From positions 13,640,001 through 13,704,000 of the forward strand of contig OY755187.1 of assembly GCA_963576735.1 (NCBI GenBank): a stretch of 64,000 nt of DNA, given 5' to 3'. This document shows positions 32,867 to 43,723 of the stretch, piece after piece. Under the pieces are notes generated by a model. It saw nothing but the letters and a program-made list of their open reading frames with translations. It had not been told where the DNA came from and did no database searches. The DNA is from Bedellia somnulentella. Taxonomy: Eukaryota > Arthropoda > Insecta > Lepidoptera > Bedelliidae. The position numbers and the translations under genes were made by a program. Each line of letters begins with the position of its first letter. Within the stretch, counting starts at the first letter, position 1.

Positions 32867-35800
32867 CAATGAGGTTATATTGTACTACGTACATAGAGCC
32901 GGCAACGCGAGTTCACTGTTTGTGACACGAGTTTGAGCCGGCTGGCTCAACCTTGGTTAGTCTGAGCCGGGCGCTTGCCGTGACGTGACGCGTCGAGAAG
33001 TTTCAGTTTATTCTCAAAATGCCTTTTGTGTGCTAAGATACTGCACCAATAACTCAGAGAAAGTAAAGAAAATACATGGAGTGACTTTTCACGGGTAAGT
33101 TACCTATTCAGTCAATCATACGCACAAGTTACAATTATATTATTTTATTTTGCAACAAACTCCCGCGCGTTCGGAGTCAGCGGCCATACTTCGGCGAAAT
33201 TCATAGACTAACAACATTTTATGTACGTACAGATGTGACACTATCAACGTGACACTTTAAAAGTAGGTAGTATTTTGTTGTGGTGCGGGACTGCGGGATG
33301 ATGATATCTGTAGTTAAATTTTATTTGAATTTTTTTTTAAAGGTTTCCGCGGCCAGGCCATGAAAAAAGAGAACTATGGATAAAATTTGTTCAAAAGGAA
33401 CGAAGTGAAGAATTTTGGTTGCCTTCGGCCTATTCCCGCATATGTTCGAAACATTTCAAAGAAGATGACAAGTACACCACAAACACTGGACGAATTTTCT
33501 TAAAGAAATCAGCCGTACCCTGCGATAGTGTAAGAATTTTAACAATTATCTTTATATTGAGATTTCTGTAACTGCGACTTCTGTATGACGTATACAGGAT
33601 GTAAATAAATGTCGGAAATATTTATAGGGAATATTTATTTCATGAAAATGAACAACTTTTCCAAGGAACCAAGTTCGAAATATGAAAAAACTTTTTGGAC
33701 CTCCCAGACGGCCAGCTGATTGATTTACTATGGAAGGTCAATTTTTTTTTTTCATTTTTCGACCTATGCTCCTTGAGGAACGTTGTTCAGTTTCATCAGT
33801 AGAACACACTCTTAAAATATTTCGGACTATTTTTTTAATACGCGGACGAAAGTCTAGTATATAATAACGTATTTTTGATAATCTCCTTTTCAACTGCTGT
33901 TTTTAACCAAACCAAAACAAATATATTATTTGGACATCAAAAAGTGCTGAATGCACATCAGCTGCACATCAGCGTATGTCAGTCTATGTATGTTTGTATT
34001 CCACTTTGAACGTTGTTTTTTCCTAAATTATAGGTTTTTTTTTAATAATGAACCTACGGTTAAATAGTTCAATACATACAACACATAAAATTGTGACCCT
34101 TTTTCTTTTCAGTCAATAATTTCTGGTGAACCATCACCCACTAAACAAGAAGAACCAATTTCTGAACCCGTAAGCAGCTCTGAATCAATTTTTGACACTA
34201 CCAGAAAAATTGTACTGAAGAAAAAATTACGTAAAGAATCAATGGCCAGAAAGAACCTTGCTGAAAAGTTTAAAAAAGTACAACGACAAAATTATTATTT
34301 AAAGAAAAAATGTGCTTCTTATAAAGCTATTGTCCAAAATTTAAAAGATAAATTTGGTTTTGATTTAAATACGACTAATCATTTAATGGCCAAAGCAGAA
34401 ATTGTAGAATTACATAAGTCTTTAATGAAAAAAAATAAACAGAACAGACACTATTTACTATACACTGCACCTTTACGTAAATTTGCTTTAACATTGCATT
34501 ATTATTCGCCAGCTGCGTATAAATACGTTCGAGAAAGCTACAATAAAGCTCTCCCTCATCCAAGAACAATTTGTAGATGGTATTCAACAGTTGCTGCGGA
34601 ACCTGGTGTTACAACGGAAGCCTTTAAGGCATTGAAGTTAAAATGCGAATATAATGCCAAAGCCAATAAACCTGTTGTTTGCGCCTTAGTGTTCGATGAA
34701 ATGGCGATCAGGAAGCAGAAACTATTCCATAATAATAAAAAATTAGGTGCAGTTTGGAGCAGGCCCTATGCACGGCGAAGATGATGAGACTGTGGCATCA
34801 CAAGCTTTAGTGTTTATGCTGGTAGCCCTAAACGAAAATTGGAAATTGCCTGTAGGATATTTCTTGACGGCTGGTATAAATGCCGAAACAAAGGCAAATT
34901 TAATTAATATATGTTTAGAAAAATGCCACGAAGTTGGTGCCACAGCTGTATGTATCACTTTTGACGGCTGCTCGGCAAACATCAGTGCTGCTGAAAAATT
35001 AGGTTGTCAGCTATCTGATGTAAACAATATGAAGACCTACTTTTCACATCCGTCTACTGGAGAAAAAGTATGTATATTTTTAGACCCATGTCATGTTATT
35101 AAACTTATCAGGAACACTTTTGAGAAGAAAAGACTTTTGTTCGATGATAAAAACAAAGAAATAAAATGGCAACTACTAATTAATCTCAATAAGCTTCAAC
35201 AAAATGAAGGACTTAGATTTGGTAACAAATTAACACCTCGTCATATACATTTCCGTCAACAAATTATGAAAGTCAAGCTCGCTACACAGCTGCTAAGTAT
35301 GAGCGTAGCAAAAGCTTTATTTCTTTGTGATGAAGTTTTGAATTCGACTCGGTTTCAAGATTCTTCAGGAACAGTGAATTTCATAACTTTGATGAATAAC
35401 TTCTTCGACGTTATGAATTCAAGGAAATGTCATTTTTATGGTTTTAAACATCCTGTGGATAGCAAGGGCAAATCCGAAATATTTTCTTTCTTGGATAATG
35501 TAAAGTCCTATATACTGGCATTGCAATTTCGTTCAAAATCAAGAAGAGTAATAAAACGGAGAAATGAAGTTCCTAGGATAACAATACAAATCACAAAGTC
35601 AAAAGTAGTCGAATCTTCTAACAAAACTGGTTTTGTTGGGGCTCTTATTTGCATTGAATCGCTTAAGACTCTTTACAATTACACGGTCGAGGAAAAGAAG
35701 ATGCTGAGTTATATATCTACCTATCGCTTAAGCCAAGACCATTTGGAGTTATTTTTTGGTTTAATTAGAAAACACGGTGGTTATAACAATAACCCTAACG

Positions 35801-36981
35801 TTTTACAATTCAGAGCAGCTTACAAAAAAACACTTAATCATCTAGAACTCCGTTCTACGTTTTCCGGCAACTGCATTCCATTGGACAATTTTTCAATTTT
35901 AAATTCATCGTCATTAAACATAATAAATAGCACGTCCCATGCTAACCGACATGAAGAACAGCCGTATGAAGTTTTACAAACGACGCGATCACTGCCATCC
36001 GATTTGGAAGCTGAAAATAATTGCAACCTTTTTGCTACAATGCTTGAACAAGACACTTGTATTACTTGTGAATCAAAACTGATAGTAGGTTACATATCTG
36101 GATATGTGTCTAGGAAATTAGCACAAAAGATAAAATGTGAAGAATGTGTTGACAGCCTGTCCACGTCGAACAAACTCCCACATCACACATTAATAACAAT
36201 AAAAGATATGGATGGTTTGTGTTACTCCACAGAAGACGTGTACATAATATGCTTGGCTACTGAGAAAGTTGTGCGTAATTTAATAAAGCAAAGCGGCGGG
36301 AAAGGTTTAGCCTCAAAATATGACTATAATTATATAACGGTGAACACACTAAAATATTTCATCGGGAAAGAAATATTCGTAAATTTAACCCAACATTCAA
36401 TGAATCAGCCATCAACGTTAAATCATCGAATCCATTTAATAAGAGCCATAATAAACCAATACACAAAAATTCGATTATATCACGAAGCGAAAACTGATCA
36501 AAATGTAGATTACTTCACAAAACGGCAGAAACTAACGAAACTTATACTATTTAAAGGAAATTAAAATAAAACATCACTCATTAATGGTTTAATGTTGTTG
36601 CCTGATTCAATAGATATGTATAATCCCTGTTTATACCATCCAACTACGCGTTTTTAAAAAAAATATTATAAACAATTTATTATTAAATAATTGATATTTC
36701 GTTATAAGATTTCATTTGATTTCAAGGAAACTGTAATATTCTAATAATTAAAATACTGTGACGTAAATTACTCTTTTTATTTATTCCCTAGTTATTAGTA
36801 CTCACAAACAGTATCGAGTAGGCAAAATACATAATATGTCGCATCTGCGCGCGATACTCATTATCTATGAGAACAATACCCCCACTCCGCGCGTCCCGCG
36901 CCCTGCCCCGCTGCGCGCCCACGTGCAATGATTTTACTGGGAATAGCTCCTCTATGTACGTAGTACAATATAACCTCATTG
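32867..36981 (+). mobile_element. P element (THAP9-like), 4.1 kb
   Basis: Perfect 32-bp terminal inverted repeats begin CAATGAGG (32867-32898 and 36950-36981). The 8-bp target duplication TTATGGGC (32859-32866 and 36982-36989) is diagnostic of the P superfamily. It carries one intron-containing transposase gene and sits in the copia primer-binding site. Confidence 0.9.
33019..36564 (+). pseudogene. P-element transposase with THAP domain
   Basis: Exons are 33019-33094, 33343-33529 and 34113-36564, with GTAAGT/AAAG and GTAAGA/TTCAG borders. The THAP finger spans exons 1-2 (CVLRYCTN, HGFPRPGH, LWIKFV, CSKHFKEDD). Exon 3 has a coiled-coil segment, then the catalytic core: LVFDEMAIRKQ (Asp), ITFDGCSAN, FLDPCHVIKLIRN (Asp) and SQDHLELFFGLIRKHGG (Glu). 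The C-terminal part also resembles THAP9. There is a one-base loss between the ATG and the first Cys, and a frame change near 34745. Otherwise it is open for 605 codons. It would excise and reinsert the element. Confidence 0.8.
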
Positions 36982-36989
36982 TTATGGGC

Positions 36990-37147
36990 CCAGTTACGTT
37001 ACGGCTACCTAGTAGTAGAAAGAAGAAAAATTACATCGCGCGGTATTAAAGATTGGCGAAAAGCGAGGTTAAGTTGGCCGGCGCGTGTCAACTGAAAATC
37101 TTTAGTCAAAAGGAATACTTATCTTTTATTGGTAGACAAGGCAGGAC
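36990..37147 (+). other. copia 5' leader after the primer-binding site
   Basis: Begins with the rest of the primer-binding site. No ORF of note before the hAT fragment starts at 37148. Confidence 0.45.
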
Positions 37148-38262
37148 TAGGGCATTCAATATTCGCCCCTTTTTACTATTCGAGTTTTTCGAATAGTTTA
37201 ACGCTTACTATTCGAGTTAATCGAGTTTTTCGAGTATTTCGAATACTTTTTAATCTGGTTCTAAGACATCAATTTAATTATTTTTAAAGGATGCTGCACT
37301 AAATAAAAGCACGTTATATAAGAAAATACGAAACATTTCATTAAAAATACAAATGATCCTATTAAAAAACAACTTTTAGACGTATTGTCATTCTCAGTCA
37401 ACAAATCAAATAAAAACTTAAATACAATCAAATTTGGCTTAACCTCTGCCAATTATTGAGTAGCTCAATGAATTTTTATTAATGTAATGAAATCTCAATA
37501 AGCTTAGAGTGTCTAGGGTCTGGTCCGTGAAAGATGTTCGTAAGTGAGTACAAAATAGTCTATTTGCCGAAAAAACACGCTCTGGCTCTACGCTCGTAGG
37601 TGGTATTGTAAACAATAGCTGATATGCCCGAGAAAGATGAATGCCTTTTTATCCACCTGCGCTATTTCCACTTTTATCCTCGTTTCAAGATCCCCATTGA
37701 ACAGCAGCTTTTTGGTGTTTGTAATTGTTGGTTACTTCATTGATTGTAGAACCTTATCCCTTATTCTTTAATCGATTTGGGAGCTGCTTCACTCTGTATA
37801 ATATCGGTATCGTCTTGCTGGCGCCTTCTTATTTCGCCTAACGTCATTTCATCATCATCTACATTGGTTTCATCACCATGCTCAGGCAGACTGGAGTTTG
37901 TAAAGAACATCTTGTTAATATTTGAGATTGTCTGCAGAAACCAGAGTATTTGCCGCAACAGGGAAAACATTAGATCTGCGCTTCGCACACACTTTGTAAT
38001 ATTTTAATGGGTTTTGAAAATATTGGAAAGTGCTAACTAACTCGTTATTTCGTCGCTGAATAATTATCTCAGAGAGTATGTCAATTAATTCTTGAATAAT
38101 AGTACTGTCCATTTCTCTCAGCTTTCCAACCATGAACTTGAGGGCGGCGTCTGCTGTAAGCAGATTAGATTTTTGTGCACATAGTTCTTCAACGGTGACT
38201 TTAATGATATTCAGTGACGCATTCTGGGAATCTTCTGGCCGCGAACCATAACAAACGTAAGG
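37148..38262 (-). pseudogene. hAT transposase fragment
   Basis: The left end TAGGGCATTCAATATTCG (from 37148) is hAT-like and followed by repeated attcgag/ttcgaa subterminal motifs. On the minus strand, 38250-37761 encodes a helical segment (LTADAALKFMVGKL, FQYFQNPLKYY), and 37640-37439 encodes the conserved hAT dimerisation region (IPPTSVEPERVFSANRLF, then LRTSF and LSLLRFHYI). The 5' half with the BED finger and catalytic Asp is missing, cut at the RTE fragment. Confidence 0.7.
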
Positions 38263-38577
38263 CTGTGGGAGTTGACTGACCAAAAGCCCATCGACAAGGA
38301 GATCCTTATGAGGAAATGGCGCTGGATTGGACATGTACTGAGAAGACCAGACAATCATCTAACCAAACAAGGGTTAAAGTGGCAAGCGTATGGCAAAAGA
38401 AGGCCGGGTCGCCCCCGTACCACTTGGAGGCGCTCAGTTGAAAAAGAGGCTGCATCAACTGAACTCAGCTGGAAGGACCTGGAAGCTGCCGCACAAGATC
38501 GAGAAAAATGGAGATCTCTTCTTAGGGCCCTATGTCCCTGATGAGGGATAACAGGACTACATGATGATGATGATGAA
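38260..38577 (+). pseudogene. 3' end of an RTE-type LINE
   Basis: The frame 38272-38541 has KWRWIGHVLRRPDN, GKRRPGRPRTTWRR and DREKWRSLLRALCP, the typical C-terminus of RTE-like reverse transcriptases in insects. It is followed by a GATGATGAT tail. It joins the hAT fragment on one side and copia on the other. Confidence 0.7.
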
Positions 38578-38580
38578 TAA

Positions 38581-40081
38581 TGTAGTAAGTGAGAAAGATG
38601 AACCAGCTACATATTTAGAGACTATTAAAAGAAGTGATTCAAGTAAATGGAGAGAAGCAATGAATAAATAAATTGCAAAACTTGAGGGATAATAACACCT
38701 GGGGTTTGTGTAGTGCACCACCAAATGGAAAATTATAAACAGTAACTGGGTCTTTAAATTAAAGGGAAGTAAGAATGTTCAGCAATATAAAGCAAGGCCA
38801 GTCGCTAGGGGATTTCAGCAAAATAGTGCATTTGATTTAGGTGAATTATACGCACCAGTAGCAAAGTTATCTACCTTTCGAGTCTTTGTAGCTATAGCAA
38901 CTAAGTTAAATCAGCCTATACATCAAATGGATGTTACTGGAGCATTTTTGTATGGTAATATAGATAGGGAAGTTTACATTAGATTGCCAGAAGGGGCTTA
39001 CTCTGGGGAGAACGATATTGTTAAATTAAATAAAGCTTTATATGGTTTAAAAAGCTCACCTAAATGTTGGAATACTAAATTTAACTCAGTGATGGCAAGA
39101 GAAGGATTTTCAAGATCATGACTCATGTTTATTTAAAAGTTGTACTGACAATAAAAAGACCTATTTGTTACTGTATGTTGATGATTTATTGTTTTTTTGG
39201 TCAAGTAAAACTATTATTACACAAGTTAAATCTATTTTGAATAAAGAATTTAAAATGAAGGATCTCGGTTTTGTATGTAATTTTCTTGGTATAAATGTAA
39301 AGCAAAATTTGCAAACTGGAATTACAGAGTTAGATCAAAGAAGTTATTTAGAAAGTGTTTTACGAAAATTTAATATGGAGAACTGTAAGGAAATGCTAAC
39401 CCCTACGGACCCTAACCTAAATACTAAGATATTTTCAAATGAAAACAAACCTAAAGATAAACAGTGTGAAACATTATGTAGGCAAATTATAGGATGCTTA
39501 ATGTATGCTTCATTAGGAACTAGGCCAGATTTGTGTTTTCCAATTTCTATGTTAAGCAGGTATCAAACATGTGCAAATAATGAGTTACTAAGTGCATTAA
39601 AGAGGGTCTTAAGATATGTCAAATATACTTTAGATTATAAGTTGACTTATAAGTGTAAGGAGTTTACTCTCAAAGGTTATTGTGATGCTGATTGGGGAGC
39701 TGATCTTAAAGATAGAAAATCTACCTCGGGTTATTTATTTTTATTTTCAAACTGTTTAGTTTTATGGTGCTCTAATAAAACAGGCTTCAGTCAGCTTGTC
39801 TTCCACAGAATCTGAATATGCATCAATGAGTCTGGCTGTGAGCGATGCTTGCTGGCTTGCAAATTTACTATATGATTTTGAATATGAAAACATTTACCGA
39901 GTTAGCATATATTGTGACAATCAATCAGCCATTTAAGGACTTAGTTAAGGAAGATAGGATTTGTATTCATTATATTAACACTAGTGAACAACCAGCAGAT
40001 ATGTTGACAAAAGCTTTGTGTAAAGAATTAATTGTAAGACAATTAAATATGTGTGGGGTTCACCAAATGTTAAAGTTTTAA
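38581..40081 (+). pseudogene. copia reverse transcriptase and RNase H
   Basis: Begins inside the RVT_2 domain (KARPVARGF, then QMDVTGAFLYGNI with the first catalytic Asp). LLYVDDLLFF is the YVDD box, followed by KMKDLGFVCNFLGI, GTRPDLCF, then the RNase H part (GYCDADWGADLKDRKSTSG) and the end HYINTSEQPADMLTKAL. Frame breaks lie near 38660-38740, 39120, 39790 and 39930. gag, protease and integrase are absent. Confidence 0.85.
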
Positions 40082-40162
40082 GTTCAATAGATTTTGTGTT
40101 TAAATTAGAAATTTATATGTTGATTATTTGTAATATTAAAATGTATTTACATTGAGAAGGGG

Positions 40163-41163
40163 TGTTAATAGGCAAGCAATGTAGATACATCTTTATTTAA
40201 GTATTGGCAACACTGTTTCTCTGTGATAGAGTAAACTGTCTCTGTAATGTGTGTTAGACATGCGCATAACGCTTCAGTGAAAAGAACTTAGTTCATTTAG
40301 TTCCTTCACTTCAAAGAACTACTTCGCGAATGTAGTCCAGTAGTCCACTTCGTTCAGCGGCTCATTAGACTCCTTCAGAGCCGTTGGACTAAATGAACTA
40401 CAGAACGAATTGGACTAAATGAAGAGATTGAGTTGGAAAGATGAATAACTTGCGGTTCTTGCGTTCTCGTATCTTATAACATTCGCTAGTTCGCGAATGA
40501 AAAAACTGATGCTTTTGATAATGTTTAATTAATGAGTCCCATATGTTGTATTACTTGTATTTAATTTTGCAGAAATATAGTAATTTGTCATGAAGTATCA
40601 GTAAGAATAATTATCTCGATTGTCCTCCATACTTTTCAGGCTTAGGACTGACAACCAAAACAAATAATATTTTCACTATTAGAAAATAAACATTAAAAAT
40701 AACTAATTGACTGGTCTCGAACCTCATATTTATGTTTTTATATTTGTGTAAACGAATCGTGATTTAGCAGCAAACAAATATAGGTCTTAGCACCGTGTGT
40801 GGAGAGTTATTTTCCCCTACGCGAGCACAGCAATGCATAAGTGAGGTGAACTAATAACGTGTCAGATCAAACAAATTTAGTCTTTAAGTCGATGACCGAA
40901 GATTGTTTTTCGCCTGACGGCATAGTGAAGTATTAAGTGAAGGAATAAGGTGGACTAATAAGCGAGTGAAGGAAGGAATGGTTTGCATTTTCAACTGAAG
41001 GCATTCAAAAGAAGCATTCATTCGCGAACTACACACCTCTAATGTGTGTCTTTTTGGTAATGTCCGCCGTCATACTTAGTTAAGTCATCATTGTCTTTAA
41101 AGTACTCTTAAATAAAGTCACCGTTTCTTAAACAGTTTTATTTCATTTATTCATATAACAAAA
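40163..41163 (+). repeat. copia 3' LTR interrupted by a hAT element
   Basis: Follows a polypurine tract (GAGAAGGGG, 40154-40162). It matches the 5' LTR in two parts, 40163-40254 and 41050-41163, split by a 787-bp insertion and its duplicated 8 bp. Confidence 0.85.
40255..41041. mobile_element. Non-autonomous hAT element in the copia 3' LTR
   Basis: ATGTGTGT flanks both ends (40247-40254 and 41042-41049), an 8-bp duplication typical of hAT. Short imperfect inverted ends begin TAGA (TAGACATGCG and TAGAGGTGTG). Internal actaaatgaa and ttcgcgaa motifs recur. There is no coding capacity. Confidence 0.7.
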
Positions 41164-41168
41164 CTTTT

Positions 41169-41468
41169 ATCTGGATTTTTATGATTAATTTTTTGTTACG
41201 TTGTTATGTAGGACATATTTAAGAGATCGATCCAAATTAAAAATTAATTTTGCTATTGTAAAGTCTGCATGATTTTTTGAAAAAAAATATTATGAAGTAT
41301 TAGCGCGGGTGGGTTGGGGGAGGGGGCACCACAATATAGACAGGCAACATCACAATATAGACAGGCAACATCTTTGAAATCAAAGTCCAGGGTTACAACA
41401 ACACATTTCAGAAGTCAGAATCCGGTCTGCAATTTTCGCAAACGAAACTCCTTTGAGGGTCCGGTCTA
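41169..41468 (+). other. Element X 3' end with right inverted repeat
   Basis: Non-coding. A 22-bp unit (cacaatatagacaggcaacat) is tandemly duplicated at 41329-41370. The right inverted repeat of X occupies about 41405-41468. Confidence 0.45.
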
Positions 41469-41471
41469 TCT

Positions 41472-42955
41472 GGGAAGTTACCATTTTCCTACATTCATAA
41501 ATATACATATAAACCCTTCTAAATATCTAATTGGTAGTAGTTCCGAAAAATACATATTCCGCAAAACTAACTGGGTTGAATATACAAACAAAGCTAGGAT
41601 ATTATTTCAAAACATTGATGTGAACTGTAATAAATTAAATATACTAAGAGAGGAATGTATACCCTTAAAAAAATGCAGAGAAGGTAAGGTTTCAAGAGTG
41701 CCTGCGCCATGGTGGAATAATGAATGTCAAGAAGCAGTTTTTAAAGCAAAACAAGCTCTTGATATATATCAAAGTAACATGAACATGGAAAATTATATAA
41801 TGTATAAGAAAATTGACGCACAAAAGAAACAAATTATTAAAAATACAAAAAATGATAGTTGGAAAAACCTCTGTTCTAAATTTAATAGACAAACTTCTAT
41901 AGCTCAAATATGGAACCATCGTAGATTTAAACGTATTAATATTAATAAAAATGTATATAGAGATGGTGGATCCCAGAATTTATTAATAAAATGACAAAAC
42001 AAAGTGTAAAAGATGTTGATGTTGAATCCTACTTTAAAATTAATAATAACACAGAGATAAATACATACTTATTGGAACCATTTCAATACAGTGAGTTGGA
42101 TATTGCTTTAAACTCAAGAAAAGACAGCACACCCCCGGCTAATACGAGCTGTGTTTAAACTAGTTATCGCGTGGGATAAAGCAGCCATCTCTTACGCACT
42201 TACTTAGTATTGTATACTGCCATCTCATTCTAACCATTATCGTGTCGATAAAAAAGCGCTCGTGCTTGCCCTAGAGGTTTAGACAATTTACCATATGTTA
42301 TGATAAAGCATCTTCCTGTTCAGTCTAAAGAGATTTTACTTAACATATTAAATGAACTATGGAACCAAAAATTAATTCCTGAGTCCTGGAAAACACAATG
42401 TTTGATTCCAATTTTAAAACCAGAAAAAACACAAAATAAATCTGACTCTTATAGACCTATTTCACTTACATCATGCATAGAAAAATTGTATGAATCGATG
42501 TTGAAACTCCGATTAGATTACTATGTAGAAAAATATGGGTTATTACCTTCAACTCAATTTGGTTTCAGAAAGGGCAAAAGTGAGGCAGAATGTTTTGTAG
42601 CTTTTATATCAGATATTAGGAAAAGTAGACAAGAAAACTCTAGAGCAGTTTGTGCTTTTCTTGACGTCCAAGGTGCATATGATAGTGTTGTTATTTGCAA
42701 TGGTTAAGGTCTTAGCAGAGATTGGATTGCCTGGAAAGATAATTGAATGGTTATTAAATTTCTCACACAACAGAACAATGTTTTTAAAATTCAATAATGT
42801 ATTACATGGTCCACATAACGCATACAGAGGACTAATGCAAGGCTCAGCTCTTTCTCCATTACTATATAACCTATATACCTCTCAAATATACAAATATGTA
42901 AACACAGAAGTAAACATTTTACAATTTTCAGATGATATCCTAATATATAGTATTA
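41472..42955 (+). pseudogene. I-clade LINE, endonuclease end and reverse transcriptase
   Basis: Begins with LGSYHFPTF (endonuclease Ser-x-His, normally SDH; here Tyr replaces Asp). A linker with APWWNNECQ follows. The RT has SYRPISLTSCIEKLYE, FGFRKGKS, FLDVQGAYDSV (motif A Asp), GLMQGSALSPLLYNLY and LQFSDDILIY (the catalytic YADD box as FSDD). The frame breaks near 41990, by a ~140-bp insert at 42133-42272 and by a one-base shift near 42695. It is cut at 42955 by the Sola-like element. Confidence 0.8.
42133..42272. repeat. ~140-bp insert in the LINE reverse transcriptase
   Basis: Non-coding sequence sits between codons for DST-P and G-L-DNLP, where LINE RTs carry a continuous PGxDG motif. 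Removing it restores that motif. Ends and family are not identified. Confidence 0.5.
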
Positions 42956-43477
42956 GGGGCATTCCGCCGAAAAGAGGAAAACTACATAAATTTTAAAATT
43001 CCATAAATCGTACTTATTTTATTAGTGTCCTATAGCCAAATAATTATATTCCATGAATCAGTACAGAAATAAAAAAAAAATTAACAAATGTCACTTTTGT
43101 CTATGGAAACTTTCACTTCCCTCCATAATTGCTTTGGGATAAAATTTTGATTAAGTTGGCAACACTGTTTTCGGTCATTGTGACGGTTATAAGAACTCGG
43201 CGCTTGTAATTTAGTGAAAACGTAGAAAAAACTCAATTACTACATAAAAATATTGTGTAAAGGTATGTAACTTTTTGTGTATTCGTTCTTTGAACAAAGT
43301 CATCTCGCCTGTCCCACCAGTCACGCAAAAAGAGATAAAAGTTGTTTTCCTAACCTCAAATATGACTTTCCGTATTCCGTTTTTTCCAGAAGTAACAATA
43401 ATGATGTGGTGCACTATTAAAACATATTTTAATGGTTAAAAAGTAAATTGCATGGTTTCTTTAGAGTTTTCAAATAA

Positions 43478-43506
43478 GTCCCACCAGTCACAGTGACTGG
43501 TGGGAC
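43478..43506. repeat. 29-bp perfect palindrome of the subterminal motif
   Basis: GTCCCACCAGTCAC, one A, then its exact reverse complement. Single copies of the motif lie near 43312, 46044, 46231 and 46409. These are probable transposase-binding sites by analogy with other cut-and-paste elements. Confidence 0.8.
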
Positions 43507-43723
43507 ATTGGCTAACAATTGATATGTAACGAAAGTTAGCATGCAGATTTGTTATTTAACTTGCGTTTTTTTGTTTAGACCTAAAACGGAATGGTTTGTG
43601 CTTCTCCTTAACTAAAATTAATATTAATTGGGTGATAGGTAATTTGGTTATTTTCTCTATGAGCTTCGTATGAATGCATGCCTTTGCGGTGATGTGAACT
43701 GGGTGTTTGTTTGCTTGCTTTAG

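Larger units (their letters stand above)
32654..41163 (+). mobile_element. Ty1/copia LTR retrotransposon, heavily rearranged
   Basis: A 5' LTR (32654-32856), a tRNA-iMet-type primer-binding site, RT-RNase H coding (38581-40081), a polypurine tract and a 3' LTR (40163-41163) occur in order. CTTTT on both sides (32649-32653 and 41164-41168) is a 5-bp target duplication. gag, protease and most of integrase are gone, replaced by hAT and RTE fragments. A P element and a small hAT are nested inside. Confidence 0.75.
6460..41468 (+). mobile_element. TIR DNA transposon X carrying nested elements
   Basis: Imperfect terminal inverted repeats lie at about 6460-6520 and 41405-41468. The inner 37 nt (6484-6520) match the reverse complement of the right end at 29 positions. 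The outer ~26 nt match at about 16. Removing the ISL2EU element, the 16.2-kb block and the copia element leaves about 5 kb with one long plus-strand coding frame (pieces at 6756, 14099 and 31057). No clear target duplication was found, so the exact ends may be off by several bases. The superfamily is not known to me. Confidence 0.5.

Noticed and set aside
36788..37049. Small ORFs at the P element right end
   Set aside because: They lie across the inverted repeat and its flank and are explained by the TIR.
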